Source: Strongylocentrotus droebachiensis
Lineage: Eukaryota; Echinodermata; Echinoidea; Camarodonta; Strongylocentrotidae
DNA: 64,000 nt
Direction of reading: 5' to 3'
Assembly (NCBI GenBank): GCA_035222895.1
Contig: JAVYIG010007510.1
Coordinates: forward strand, 37,074 to 101,073
This document shows positions 51,886 through 63,548 of this stretch, piece by piece (positions within the stretch are counted from its first letter, which is position 1; the number at the start of each line of letters is the position of its first letter). The position numbers and the translations under genes were made by a program. The notes beneath the pieces were generated by a model. The model ran no database searches. It saw nothing but the letters and a program-made list of their open reading frames with translations, and was not told the origin of the DNA.

Positions 51886-53000
51886 ATGCCTCCGCCCACC
51901 GAAGGTAGTTGCCGGCTCAGGCATTACATACATGTACATGTATGTATGTGTTCGAGTCGTCTGTCTGTCCTTCCCGTTTCTGTTCTCGCGATAACTGAAA
52001 AAAAAATATTCAACGGATCCAGTTCAAACTTGGGTCATGTATGCATATTGGAGTGATGATGAGCTGAATAGATTTTGGGGTCAAAAGGTCAAAGGTCAAG
52101 GTCACAGAGTTCAATACAATACATAAAAATGGCTTTTATTGGAATCACTTGAGAGCAGTTTGTTTGATAAACTTCAGACTTTGCTCATATGTTTACTTTT
52201 GGGAGAGAGAATGATTTGACTAGATTTTGTAGTCACAAGATCAAAGGTCAAGGTTAAATATGGAATGTGGTTTATGGAGATAGAATTCCCAGTGAAGTAG
52301 TTAACATTTTTTATTTACTCCATTTTTTTTGTAATTCAATCCATAGATCATATTAAGAAATAAAATCCTACCATTTAACATACATTAACTTTATAGATCA
52401 ATATTCAGACACTTTATATTATAACACACACATTGTGTTGGTAGTGTCATTAAACCTCAATAAATCAATCAATCATGTACCAGGAAAATAACGAAGTGGG
52501 TGTCGACGCGAAACTACTTTTTTTTTCTCTCGCTCTCTTTTTGTCTCGCCAGGAGAGCGAGACTATAGGCGGCGCTTTTCTGATGGCGGCGGCGACAGCG
52601 TTGTCGTCAACATTGAAATCTTAACCAAGTTTAAGTTTTTGAAATGTCATCATAACGTAGGAAGTGTATGGACCTAGTTCATGAAACTTGGACATAGAGT
52701 AATCAAGTATCACCTATCATCGTGCATGCGTTTCAGGTCACATGATCAAGGTCAAAGGTCATTTAGGGTCAACAAACTTTGACCATGTTGTGGTATCAAT
52801 ATAAAAAACATAACCAAGTTAACATTTTGAATTTTAAAGATTATTTTGCAATCTAAGTCCCTATTCCATAAAACTTACTGGTTATCGGCAAATGGATGAT
52901 TGTAATTTCATGTCATTGGGTAAAGGTCAAAGGTCATTCTAGGTCAACAAACTCAGGATTTTATTATCAAATGAATAGGTTTTTTTTCTTCGCTTTTTGA
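51886..53000. repeat. dispersed repeats with AGGTCAAAGGTCA motifs
   Basis: Two repeat types. One starts ATGCCTCCGCCCACCGAAGG (51888; again at 60838). The other starts TTGTCTCGCCAGGAGAGCGA (52541). Both contain direct repeats of AGGTCA one base apart at 52086-52098, 52238-52250 (one change), 52749-52761 and 52924-52936. Non-coding. Confidence 0.6.
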
Positions 53001-53261
53001 AAAATTCATTAATTTTTTGTTGTTTGTAAAGTCAGCACTGCTGCTATAGATATTGAATTGCGTAATGCAGGTGAGACTGTCAGAGGCGTTCTACTTGTTT
53101 TTGTTTTTTTTACTTGGCCTATAGTTACATTTGGAAAAATAATGCTTCATTCCTTACAACATTTCTTGTGTAATTGGATTTTTTTTCTTCCACTTCCAGG
53201 TACATGTGTATATGTGCGACCTTGACTCCCTTCATGCTTTTACTAAAATTAAAATCAAAAG

Positions 53262-56063
53262 TTGTGGCCAGACTTGCTAGGTATGTACAAGTGTCATCAC
53301 TGCCATTACAGATCAAACTCACCAAAAAATTATTCTCAACATTATACTATCCATAAGTACATTAATAATGCAAGTTTTCCTTGTGGTGTGCCTGGTTGTA
53401 CCAGAGAATTTAGGGTTTATGAAAGCTTCACTTCACATCTCTCCAGAGACCATGTCAACTATAGGGTTTCTTGTATCACTGACGAAACCTCAGCTCCTTG
53501 CAGTAGCCAAGGTGACATTGGTAACCTTGAGGAAGTTGGCTTGGAAGATGAATTGTTGGATTTAACTTGCACTCGGTGTAAGATGCCTTGTAAGGAGTAC
53601 AATATGTTGCTATCCCACCTCAAGGAGCACATCAGAAATGGAGATGTTGTTACCTGTCCTTTTAACGATTGCACTTCTGAGTATAGGGTTGTATCTTCCT
53701 TGACTTCTCATCTGTACAGAATTCATCCAACTTTAAAATGCAAACCAGTGATACCCATTTCAGCCACTGGAATGGATTCTTCTGTTCTGCCTCCTTCATT
53801 GGGTGGCACATCAAATGACTGCAACAAAGACACTGAGGACATTGAAATGCAGCAGCAACTTCCTGAAGTTGAGGAAGATGAACCTTCTGATGAAAGTTTG
53901 TCTTCTGATATGTTTCTTGAAAGTGTAGCTTTGTTTTATTTAGGGCTTGAATCTAAGCAGCATATACCCCAGTCCACTTTACAGAAAATCATTACTGGTG
54001 TTTGTAATTTCCATGATGTTAGCCAAGAGCAGTTGCAGCTGCAATTGAAAAAACATCTTGAAGAAGAGGGGATAGCTCTTGACCGAATCCCTATTATACT
54101 AAATGAAGTTTTCAGCAGTGATCTTTTTCACTTAGTTAACAACAGTCAAAGTGGTCCTTTAAGGTCAAATTACTGTAGAAAGAAATTCTATACTAAACAT
54201 CTAAATTATATTTCACCAGTATCAGTACGTCTAGGTAGAGATGGGAAAAATTCAGAAAGGCATTATCAGTATGTCCCCATTCGTGAGACAGTCGAGTCCT
54301 TCTTTCAAGATCCATCAGTAGAGAAGCAATACAAAATGAAACAGAATGCTCCCAGTGAAATTTATGAAGATTTTCATTGTGGTGAGATTTTCAAAGAACA
54401 CGAACTGTTTGGAAAAGATCCTGAGGCTGTGCCTATTATCCTTTATCAAGATGCATTCGAGGTCGTGAATCCGTTAGGATCAGCAAAAAATAAGCACAAA
54501 ATTTTGGCGGTCTATGCAACTTTTGGGAATTTACTCCCCCAGAATCGGACTAAAATTGAAGCAATGCAGTTGGTCCTTCTCTGTAAAGAGAAAGACTTCA
54601 AATACTTCGGTATGGACGTGGTTTTTCTGAGGCTGGTGTCCGATTTGCAGGAATTAGAGCAAAATGGAGTCAAAATTGGATGCAAAAATGTACCCACTTC
54701 TGTTCTTTTTATCCTTGGGGATAATTTGGGTAGCCATTGTATTGGGGGTTTTTGTCAAAACTTCTCATCGCATCCTTTCATGTGCCGATTTTGTCTAATC
54801 ACACATGCCGACTTCCGAGAAAATCCTCTCACTAATGCAGAACTTAGAACAGTTGACAACTATGAGGAAGCTATCGCCCATCTTGAAACCCATCTTGAAA
54901 AACATGAAAAACCATTCAAGGGAATTGTCAGCAATTCTATCTTCAATAGACTGAGATATTTTCATGTATGTAGTCCAGGCTTGCCTCCTTGCTTAGGGCA
55001 TGACCTGTTTGAAGGCATTGTTCGATATGATTTGGCACTGTACATTAAGGACCTTGTAAAGAAAAAATGGTTCTCATACGAATATCTGAATAGGACCATG
55101 AAAAATGCTCATTTGAAAGGTTTTGATGCAAATGATAAACCACCAGAAATAAGTAGCTCAGGTGAAAAAATATCTGGCCATGCTGTCCAGAACTGGTGCC
55201 TTCTGAGAACTCTTCCCTTTTTTCTACACGCTGTTATTCAGGATCCAGAGGATCAGTCCTGGCAACTGATTCTGCGTCTCAGAGAGATAGTTCAGTTTGT
55301 TTGCTCCCAAAGAATCTCACATGGGCAAGTCTTGACTCTTAGGGTTTTGATTGATGAGTACTTGATAGACAGAAGAGAAGCATTTCCTTTGATCAAACTA
55401 AGACCAAAACACCACTTTCTCCGACACTATCCGGAGCTTATCCTAAAGTGTGGTCCATTGATGAGATCATGGACCATGAGATTTGAAAGTAAGCATTCTT
55501 ACTTCAAATCTCATGCTCGTCATTGTGCCAATTTTATCAACATTACAAAATCCCTAGCTGAAAAGCATCAGCTTTTGCAAGCTTTTTGTAGACATGGCCA
55601 GTACTTCAGTGTTGGCATTTCAGCTGAAAGATCTGTTCCATTTCATTCAAATTTGTATGCCACTTCTGTGAAATCTGCTGTAGATAAATGTGGGATGCAT
55701 TCTGGTGGTGATGTTCACATCTCTGACTCTGTTGATATTGATGGCATACATTACATGAAAGGGGAATATATCATCATTAATCAGACTGTTGTGGATAGGT
55801 TCCATCTGAGCTTTGGTCTCATTCAATCATTCATATTGGGCAGTGATAATTCTGGTACATGCCATTTTCTTGTCTCGGTCATAAGAAGCTCTTACAACCC
55901 TGCACTTGGATTGTACGAGTTACTTGAAGCATCCAATCAGGAAGCACTGGAATGTAATTTGAGATGTCTTGACAGACAGCAACTTTTAGACACCCAGCCA
56001 CTCCACGCCTATACTGTTCATCGCAGAAATTGCATTGCCCTGAAGCACTCCATCTGTGTGTGA
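53262..56063 (+). CDS. zinc-finger transposase, EnSpm/CACTA-like (CMC type)
   Basis: 933 residues, one uninterrupted frame ending TGA. Start is uncertain: ATG 53262, or ATG 53283 (MYKCHHCHYRS), which begins exactly at the first finger. Four C2H2-like fingers: YKCHHCHYRS..HYTIH, FPCGVPGCTREF..HLSRDH, LTCTRCKMPC..HLKEH and VTCPFNDCTSEY..HLYRIH. An acidic linker follows. Transposase core: YQDAFEVVNPLGS at about 393-405 (probable first Asp), LGDNLGSHCIGGF at about 484-496 (second Asp), MCRFC at about 507-511, HDLFEGI at about 580-586, and KHHFLRHYPE then RFESKHSYFK at about 740-749 (probable Glu). These blocks are typical of animal CACTA-like transposases; class call is from memory. It is intact, so recently active or domesticated. 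Element ends were not located. Confidence 0.78.
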   Translation: MWPDLLGMYKCHHCHYRSNSPKNYSQHYTIHKYINNASFPCGVPGCTREFRVYESFTSHLSRDHVNYRVSCITDETSAPCSSQGDIGNLEEVGLEDELLDLTCTRCKMPCKEYNMLLSHLKEHIRNGDVVTCPFNDCTSEYRVVSSLTSHLYRIHPTLKCKPVIPISATGMDSSVLPPSLGGTSNDCNKDTEDIEMQQQLPEVEEDEPSDESLSSDMFLESVALFYLGLESKQHIPQSTLQKIITGVCNFHDVSQEQLQLQLKKHLEEEGIALDRIPIILNEVFSSDLFHLVNNSQSGPLRSNYCRKKFYTKHLNYISPVSVRLGRDGKNSERHYQYVPIRETVESFFQDPSVEKQYKMKQNAPSEIYEDFHCGEIFKEHELFGKDPEAVPIILYQDAFEVVNPLGSAKNKHKILAVYATFGNLLPQNRTKIEAMQLVLLCKEKDFKYFGMDVVFLRLVSDLQELEQNGVKIGCKNVPTSVLFILGDNLGSHCIGGFCQNFSSHPFMCRFCLITHADFRENPLTNAELRTVDNYEEAIAHLETHLEKHEKPFKGIVSNSIFNRLRYFHVCSPGLPPCLGHDLFEGIVRYDLALYIKDLVKKKWFSYEYLNRTMKNAHLKGFDANDKPPEISSSGEKISGHAVQNWCLLRTLPFFLHAVIQDPEDQSWQLILRLREIVQFVCSQRISHGQVLTLRVLIDEYLIDRREAFPLIKLRPKHHFLRHYPELILKCGPLMRSWTMRFESKHSYFKSHARHCANFINITKSLAEKHQLLQAFCRHGQYFSVGISAERSVPFHSNLYATSVKSAVDKCGMHSGGDVHISDSVDIDGIHYMKGEYIIINQTVVDRFHLSFGLIQSFILGSDNSGTCHFLVSVIRSSYNPALGLYELLEASNQEALECNLRCLDRQQLLDTQPLHAYTVHRRNCIALKHSICV

Positions 56064-56128
56064 GGTAAATGTGGCTGAAATTAAGTTCACGCTTGTAGTA
56101 ACTATCTTGTGAGAGTTTGAAAAGTTCT

Positions 56129-56267
56129 GGGGCCAGTTTCATAAAACTTGTTATAATAACAAATTTGCAATAATTTAGTTTAAAGCTACTGAAATCATTC
56201 GGTTTGATTAGCTGATATTAAACTTGTGCATTTGTTATTATAACAAGTCTTTATGGAACGGGACCCT
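56129..56267. mobile_element. 139-bp MITE, GGGGCC.GTTTCATAAA ends
   Basis: GGGGCCAGTTTCATAAAACT and (right, reversed) GGGTCCCGTTCCATAAAGAC. Both arms carry TTGTTATAATAACAAAT, itself a palindrome. It lies 65 bp after the transposase stop. Confidence 0.75.
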
Positions 56268-56279
56268 GTACTCGAACCC

Positions 56280-57870
56280 TTGATTAATTAATAAGTTTAT
56301 GTCACAAAATGAGAAATATATATATATATATACATGTATATATATATATAAATTGTGCCCTCAAACATTTGGAGGACAAAACACTTATGCCCTGCTGCTT
56401 CCTTGAGCACAAGTGAACTGGATACGCAAACGTTTGAGTTTTATTTTCCTACTGGATCCGCAGGTCATATCAACAAGTTAAATTCCATGCATGCACTGTG
56501 CACACATATGTATGTCATAAAAGTAAGTTTTGTTAGTGAGAAAATATGGAACATTATCTTGGAAATCAATTTTTGTTTTTGCCTCTTCTGTGAATTTAGG
56601 TTATTAGGTTTGTAGGCAGACAATCAATTGCACTTTATTGAACCATGGATTTTCTACTAGATGCACAGATGGACTGTTAACTGTGGACCCTGTGGTCTTA
56701 TTTTAAATCTTATGATGACTCTACCATCTCATTAATTTAATTCAAGATGAATACATTTTCAGTGATAAGGCCATTTTTTCAAAGAGTTCATGTTGTGTGC
56801 TTACATGTAACTCTTTGTCAAACTCATTGTAGCAAAATATCTACCTGTTTAAACTTGATGAATTGCAGTGGTTGGAACTTGGAATTATGACTATAATGGG
56901 CAATTCACAGTTACATTTTATGGTACTTTTTGCAATATATTTGACTGCTACATGAAGATACATGAATATTTTCTCCTCATTTTAGTACCTTCTTTATCTC
57001 ATCTTTCTAAATCATGTATCACGTTTCAGTGACTAACAACATGACCTTGAATTTCCGTTAGTACATGAACGTTACAAAAAAGGACATGGAAAATGATTAC
57101 AAGACTTTGTCCCAAAATTCCTGGTCAATTGGATTCATCTGTGACTAAGTTTGATTATTATATCATTGCTGATATGTTGGAAAGTTGTATGAAATATAAT
57201 TTATTGAAAGAAATATTTTTACTTTTAACTGCTACATCAAAAGCTGCGTTAGTAACGTTACCGTTAGTAACATTACATTTGTCCATGACACTTTATTTGC
57301 CCATGATAATTTAATAAATCTAAGTTGGAAAAACAATGCCTTGGATTTGTGTATTGAACATTCCTTCACGTTATCCAATGAAAACAGTTGTAAATAAATC
57401 ACTGTTTTCTTTAAAATGATTTGAAAGTACAATTTCAGCATATAGTCCTACATCACCAATTTGTGTACAGTTCTGGTTATCACAGATGGAGACATTTGAG
57501 AATGAAAGAAAGGTGGGAAATAAAAGTCATTCCTTTTTTATTTATGACTCCTGAATTATTTATCTTGGAAAATGTAGCAGGAATTGAAATACAATCAAAT
57601 TCAACTTTGGTTATTTGTCCACCTAACTGTGGAATTGCCCATATAACCATTTGGCAGGTATTTGCTTAGTTCCTTGAGGGAAAAGGTATATTATGAAAGT
57701 GGCTTGACATACTTCAGATTGTTATAAAGTATGAATAGAGAAAACCCTCTTCATTTAATTGCATTGATTTTGCTTCTAAGACATTCTTTTGCAAATGTTG
57801 ATATAGCATTCAAATGTAGCGGGATACACTTTAATCCCAACAATGATATGCCTTATGTCTGTTATTTCAG
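56280..57870. other. spacer between transposase and SAMD3-like pseudogene
   Basis: A (TA)n tract at 56318-56350, then A/T-rich DNA. Short ORFs at 56355, 57093 and 57421 are not recognised. Confidence 0.45.
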
Positions 57871-58584
57871 AAAGCACAATGGACAAAGAAGAGGAGACAG
57901 AGTTAACACAGTTCCTATCCAGGTTTTTCCTGCCTTGGACTCTGCTGTTACAGAGATAAGGATTGAATTGGACAAACTTGGATGTGATGGAATTGAAGAT
58001 CTGCAGCATGTTACAGAGGAGGATCTGCTCTTCTTACATTGTAAAACCGTTACGGAGGAGGAAACTTTTGGCTGCGATTTCTGAAAGTAAGTATTGCAGT
58101 ACATAATTCCTTTGGTCTTGTTATCAGTAAATATGTCGAATGGGGAATTTCTGGGGGAGATATTGCCCCTGCCTGTCCACCACATACTGTATGGTTCCTG
58201 CTGCTTTTGCAGTGGGTTAAAACTTCCCTTTCTATTCAAAAGGCTTCTGCTTGCTTGCTTGCTGCATAGTGTTATAGTATTTGAGATGTATCTTAAAGTA
58301 TATTACCCATTTACAGCTCCAATTTTAAGATCTAAAACTGATTTGCTTTTAAAAAGTGACAGTGATTAGTGAGTGTCATGTTGTAGAAATCAGTTGTTAT
58401 ACTTACCATAATTATGTACAGATGTACAGATGTACAGATGTACTTGGAAGTTTTATATCTATGAATGAATTTCACATCTTTTTCTTTATTTCCAATTCTA
58501 CTTGAAACTGGTTATAAGTGCATCACCCAGCACCAGAACATGTTATGTAGTTCAGATTCAATTAAGCTCAAAATGCCCATTTAA

Positions 58585-59237
58585 CCCTAACTAGGCTGGG
58601 GGGGGGGGGGGGGGGGGGGGGGGTCTCAGAGGCCCGCAAAAAGCTTTGCCGTGATGTTTTTCCTTTGAGTCTCCCGCATCCAAATTTGTGACGCCAGGGT
58701 ACACGGTTCCGAAGATACGCATTATTTTGTATATGGGTCAATTCATATCAAATCAACCAATGGTTTAACCCGACCCCCTTCAATTTTCTTTAAACTTGCA
58801 CCAAATGTTCCTCGAAGTGTCAGACGGAAAATCCCGAAATATCTTGCCTCAAGGTCTAATGGTTAGCTAGAATTTTGATCCAGTAAACTTCATTATCTGG
58901 AAATGGGAAGAACTTTATTCCCTCTAAGAGAAAAATTTATTGCGGCGCAAAACAGACCTTTCGTTTCTGCGCACAAGGTCACCGAACATTGTGTCAAATT
59001 TCATTTTATAAATGTTTGATGCATATTTAGAGCCTTATATCTCCAAAACTGTATGAGACAGGTCCTAGAAATTTGTGACTTGTAAGACTTTGACTTGTAC
59101 AATATTCCTACAAAAAATCAGTCGACTGCTGAGATCGGTCGACGGCTGAGATCTCAAGGGATTGTCTGCGAGACCCCCCCCCCCCCCCCCCCCCCCCCGG
59201 CCATATGATCTTCCAAAATACCCCGGCCTTGTTAGGG
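58585..59237. mobile_element. 653-bp TTAA MITE in the SAMD3-like first intron
   Basis: TTAA at 58581-58584 and 59238-59241; ends CCCTAACTAGGCTGGGG and (reversed) CCCTAACAAGGCCGGGG. A G25 tract near the left and a C22 tract near the right are part of the inverted ends. Typical of an abundant TTAA-targeting family. The 74-aa Pro-rich frame is an artefact. Confidence 0.82.
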
Positions 59238-60499
59238 TTAATACATATCAAAACATAGACTGGAGCTGCATTAGTATATTGCTACGCTCCCATCCCCATC
59301 CTGGGACACTGTCTTGGGACACTGCCCCCCGGACTGCGATAAGATATAAGATTTTGGAGGTGACCCAGTGGCATCCCTGTATGTGAGCCTAAGCTGAAGG
59401 AAAATATGTGAACTCATAGCATGCAGCCCTACAATGTACATGTATTCTGAAATCTTCATGTTAGTTGAACACTTTTTTTTTCAGGATTGCGAACTACCTC
59501 TGACAGCAGAGATCGTCATGAAACATCCCTGTTGGATAGTTCCATGTCTTCAATAACTACCATTCCTGAGACGGATTTGAAGATTCCAGTGGGTGCTCTA
59601 CTCCTGAGCCGGATCGCATCAAATCTGTTTTCACCATCCCATGGCATAGATTTCCACGCACTGTCACAAGAAAGTGTACTAGTGGGCAGAGTCTTAATGC
59701 AGCTGAAACACGTGAAGTTAAGCGAATTGTAAGTGATGAAATGATGGCAGTAGGTGTTACCAAACGTGCAGCCATTCGCAAAGCTGCCGAAGACATTTGT
59801 AACAGATACCCTTCCTCCTTCGAAGACAGGGGTATTGGAGGAACCAAACTGGGCAGTGGATACCAGTCTCTCTTCTCTGGATTAGAGAATCGCATCTACA
59901 ATGAGACTCATAAGATTCGCAAACGCAAAGCTGAAGTGCTGCAGTCAACGCCAAATGAAAGCACAGAGGATGCTGCTGCTGACTTTGATGTGTATGGCTG
60001 CAAACAGGGGCATGTGGTTACCAAATGCTCCAAACGAAGACGATCTCAAATCACAGATGGAGATGAAAAAAGAGCTACAGAATCTGAAACAGCAGGACTG
60101 TGATGCTGAGGAAGTGAAACACCGAATGAGTAATACCTACTATCTTCAGCGGAGAGATGTTTCCAGTGGTATGCCCATTATTGAACTCGGTAAGCAGTGG
60201 CCCTTTCTGTTCAACTACAAATGTCTCTCAGAACATTTCTACATGCTTACAGAAGTGAACCCTGAGTCCTGCCTTTGAGAGTCACTAATAGCTAGAAACA
60301 AGGGAGTCGCATCTATGACTACATATTATCAGGGTCAAGAAAGAAAAAAAGTGAGGATCTGAAACGCTGGATGAGCATAATCAAGGCTGAGGTGGAAGAC
60401 TCAAAGTCAACAGAGCCGCAACTACAAGGTGTTTTCTTGTTGCTCGTGAACTACTTTGAAGACAAAGAAGATCAGCTATTCCGATTCTATGGGGTATGT

Positions 60500-61735
60500 A
60501 GTGGCCCCAAAAGAATAGAACCACTATAATCCTTAATATCAGGGCGATAAATGATATTAAGAAATAATTAGTAGATTCATTCAAAAGAAAATTCTTGATT
60601 TATTATATGACACCAAAGATCACCGATTTAGACCTATTCTTTAAAAAGTTACAGAAGTAGGGCAAATTTTGAAAATTACATTTCCTTATTACGGAACGAA
60701 CCATAACTAATGAAGGCATGGCAAAAATGGATGATCTCAGTGTCATATTATTGGAAAATAAATGTTTTGAATGCATTCAATAATTCTCCCCTAATACCAT
60801 TTATTGCCCTAATATCAAGGATTTTAGTGGTTTTTATGCCTCCGCCCACCGAAGGTTGGGCCGGAGGCATTATTTTCTTTCTGGGCCATCCAGTGTAGCC
60901 AGTTTTTAGACCCCTCTCCCACTAACCAAATGCACAAAACAAAGAGTAATTTAGGAATTGCTTTAGAATGCATAATTGAAATAATTTCCATGAACACCCC
61001 CCCCCCCCCCCCCCCCTCCTTCCTCTACTGCGACAAAGTTAATTGATTCTTCTCTGATATTTGTGGCATAGTGACTGGGAGTACTGGGCATATCATGCTC
61101 CCCACTGAAAGACAACGGCTTGTCCTTTACCTACTATTTGAGTATGCGGTTTATAGGCTTTATCCATTGAGAGCTATTGACTCCTCCTCGGCCATTAACA
61201 ATATTCAAATTGCATGGGATATTACCTATTATTACCTGTATCAGACATCTGAGCCAGTCATTTACAAAACCGTATTGCCCAAATTTTTGTTTGTAATGGA
61301 ACTGGATAAGTGTAGTATTCTTTGTAATTTCCTTGGTCCTCTCTGCTCGTATATAGTTTGCGTGTGGAGACGAGTGAAATAAACCTTTGTATTTTCCTCG
61401 GTCTCACATCCGGGCATTTCTGCGCGTAACATGCAGCGCAGCACGCCTATTAGACAATGGATACGCGTAAAAAAAATATACGTCACAATTGATTTTTACC
61501 CACAACTTGTCACAATACGTCACAATAGCTAGTCAAAATAATACACAAGTCGTACTGTCTTGATGCAAATGTTGCACGCCATTTTGTGTAAAGCAGCAGT
61601 GATTATATTAATTGTAATTATTCAGGGCTTTTCCCCCACTTAGACACATACCAAACAATGAGCAGTCAATTTGTATTTAAATATTGCAATGCAACCATGT
61701 TAGCTTGGTGGTGAAAAGCAATCTGGAAATTTCTC
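60500..61735. other. SAMD3-like intron 2, left part
   Basis: Holds ATGCCTCCGCCCACCGAAGG (60838, shared with 51888) and a C22 tract at 60997. A 103-aa frame at 61071-61382 is not recognised. No exon identified. Confidence 0.45.
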
Positions 61736-61739
61736 CATA

Positions 61740-61801
61740 TTCATAGTATTTAGGCAAGTAACGTTTGTATTGACAAACGTTACTTGCCTAAATACTATGA
61801 A
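61740..61801. repeat. 62-bp near-perfect palindrome
   Basis: TTCATAGTATTTAGGCAAGT continuing AACGTTTGT, a 4-base centre, then the exact complement. Probably a minimal foldback MITE inside SAMD3-like intron 2. Confidence 0.85.
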
Positions 61802-61971
61802 TCAGACACAAGGTGAAAGAGATTGCCATGTATTTGCTCTAGATGTCTGATTTGGATAATAATAGAAAATATTGACGGGCTATTATTTCGGGAGATACCA
61901 CATATATTGCCCTCACAAGACCCATATTGCCCTCGTCTTCGCTTGGGACAATATGTGTCTTCTTTGGGCAA

Positions 61972-62180
61972 TATACTGTATAACTATAAGCCTATATTTT
62001 TGCTTACAGATATTTTCGCGAATCGCTATACTCATCAGACATTTTCGCGTTGTTAATTTCGCGCTTGCGAAGGCTTGTGAAATTAACAACACACGTATTG
62101 TTATTTTCGCGGTTCAAAGGGCGGACTCGCGAAATTCGCGAAAATAAAACCCTCGCGAAAATAACGGCTGATACAGTATG
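61972..62180. mobile_element. short MITE with TTTTCGCG-rich ends
   Basis: Begins near ATACTGTATAACTATAAGCC, ends CGCGAAAATAACGGCTGATA then CAGTAT. Internal palindromic TTAATTTCGCG/CGCGAAATT motifs. Same style as 48360-49221. Confidence 0.6.
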
Positions 62181-62365
62181 TGTTATCCCCCTCAAGGCCC
62201 GGCAGTCAATATTATATAAAGGTTTGTAGGTGCCTTATGCCTACCCCTCCCAAGCATCTGTTATTTTGCTAAACATCTCAATTTTATTATTTCAGGTTGA
62301 TGGTAACAAGCAGAAGATTGATGGTGACAAGGACAAGCCTCAGAGTCCATTCATTGCCATAATTG

Positions 62366-63548
62366 GTGAGTTTTTTCATGTTTTTGGTTGTGCATGCAAT
62401 CTGTATAGTACAGAGGTCTTCTTTTTGTTGAGTTCTTTCTCTGATAATAACCCTGTCCTAACAAATGCTGGACATAGGTTACACTACATTTCAGCATCCA
62501 GTGAGCTTTATTAAGGAAATTATAGGCAAAAATTATTGTATGCATAAATTTGCCTATTTAAAGTAATTACTATTTGTTTTTGAATTTGACTGTAAGAGGG
62601 TTATGAGCATGTCGGCTTTCGGTGTGATTCCACAACTAATGGCCAAGGTTTTAAGGGAACTCCTATTACTGAATGATGGTAATGAAAGGACAGATTGTAA
62701 CCCTCGAGATAGGGGGGGGGGGGGCTGTGCCAAAAGGGCCCCCTTAAAGGTTTTGGCTGTTGAATGCACGATCGCAACAGCAATTGGCACACACCCTACC
62801 CAGAATGTAATCTTCAAAATTGTATAGTTTATTGTCAAAAGTTAATTACAATTTATTTTAATTTATACTAATTCATACATAATTTATTTTAAATGGCTGT
62901 AAATCTAAAATAAAGATCATGAACTATCTAACTTTGCTACTGACCATCTTTTTAGGATTTCTCATCAAATGTACATTAAAACAATTCTGGTACTATATTT
63001 CATTTCTTATTTATTTTACTGTTTTTGTTGTTTTTTTTTTGTACTTATCTGTAAATTTAAAATCATTGGCAACACTATTTCGATCATAAACAACATAAAA
63101 TTAATTGATTTTTAATTGATGGAAGTGAAAAGAATCGTATATTGTTTAATTGTACATTGCAAAATGTATGAAGTCACTGAAGCGAAACAAAAATCTTTAC
63201 TGAGAAAAATGTGTTACTGAAAACTTCTAACAGCATTAATTTATGTATCATTAGAATCAAATCGATTTACTTTTTATGACAAAGATGGGTTGAGTTTGTT
63301 ACGTTTGTCTCTCTAGTTCAAGCTTAAAATAAATAATGACTACATAATCATAGTTTTGTTGGTTGTTTTTTTTTTTTTGGGGGGGGGGGGCAAAAGTGAA
63401 ATTTTTTAAATTTCATATCAGGAAAATATTTAGTCTTGGCTTTAATATCATGCCAAATTTGTTTCATATCAATCTACTTATTTTTTGGATCCTCCTGTCC
63501 ACTTTTACGTGAACGTGTCCTTATCAGACTTCTCACCTTATATTTCAG
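62366..63548. other. SAMD3-like intron 3
   Basis: A/T-rich intron with G13 tracts near 62711 and 63380. No exon or recognised repeat. Confidence 0.5.

Noticed and set aside
61071..61382. 103-aa ORF as a SAMD3-like exon
   Set aside because: No matching block and no acceptor/donor in suitable phase; lies in the intron between 60493 and 62296.
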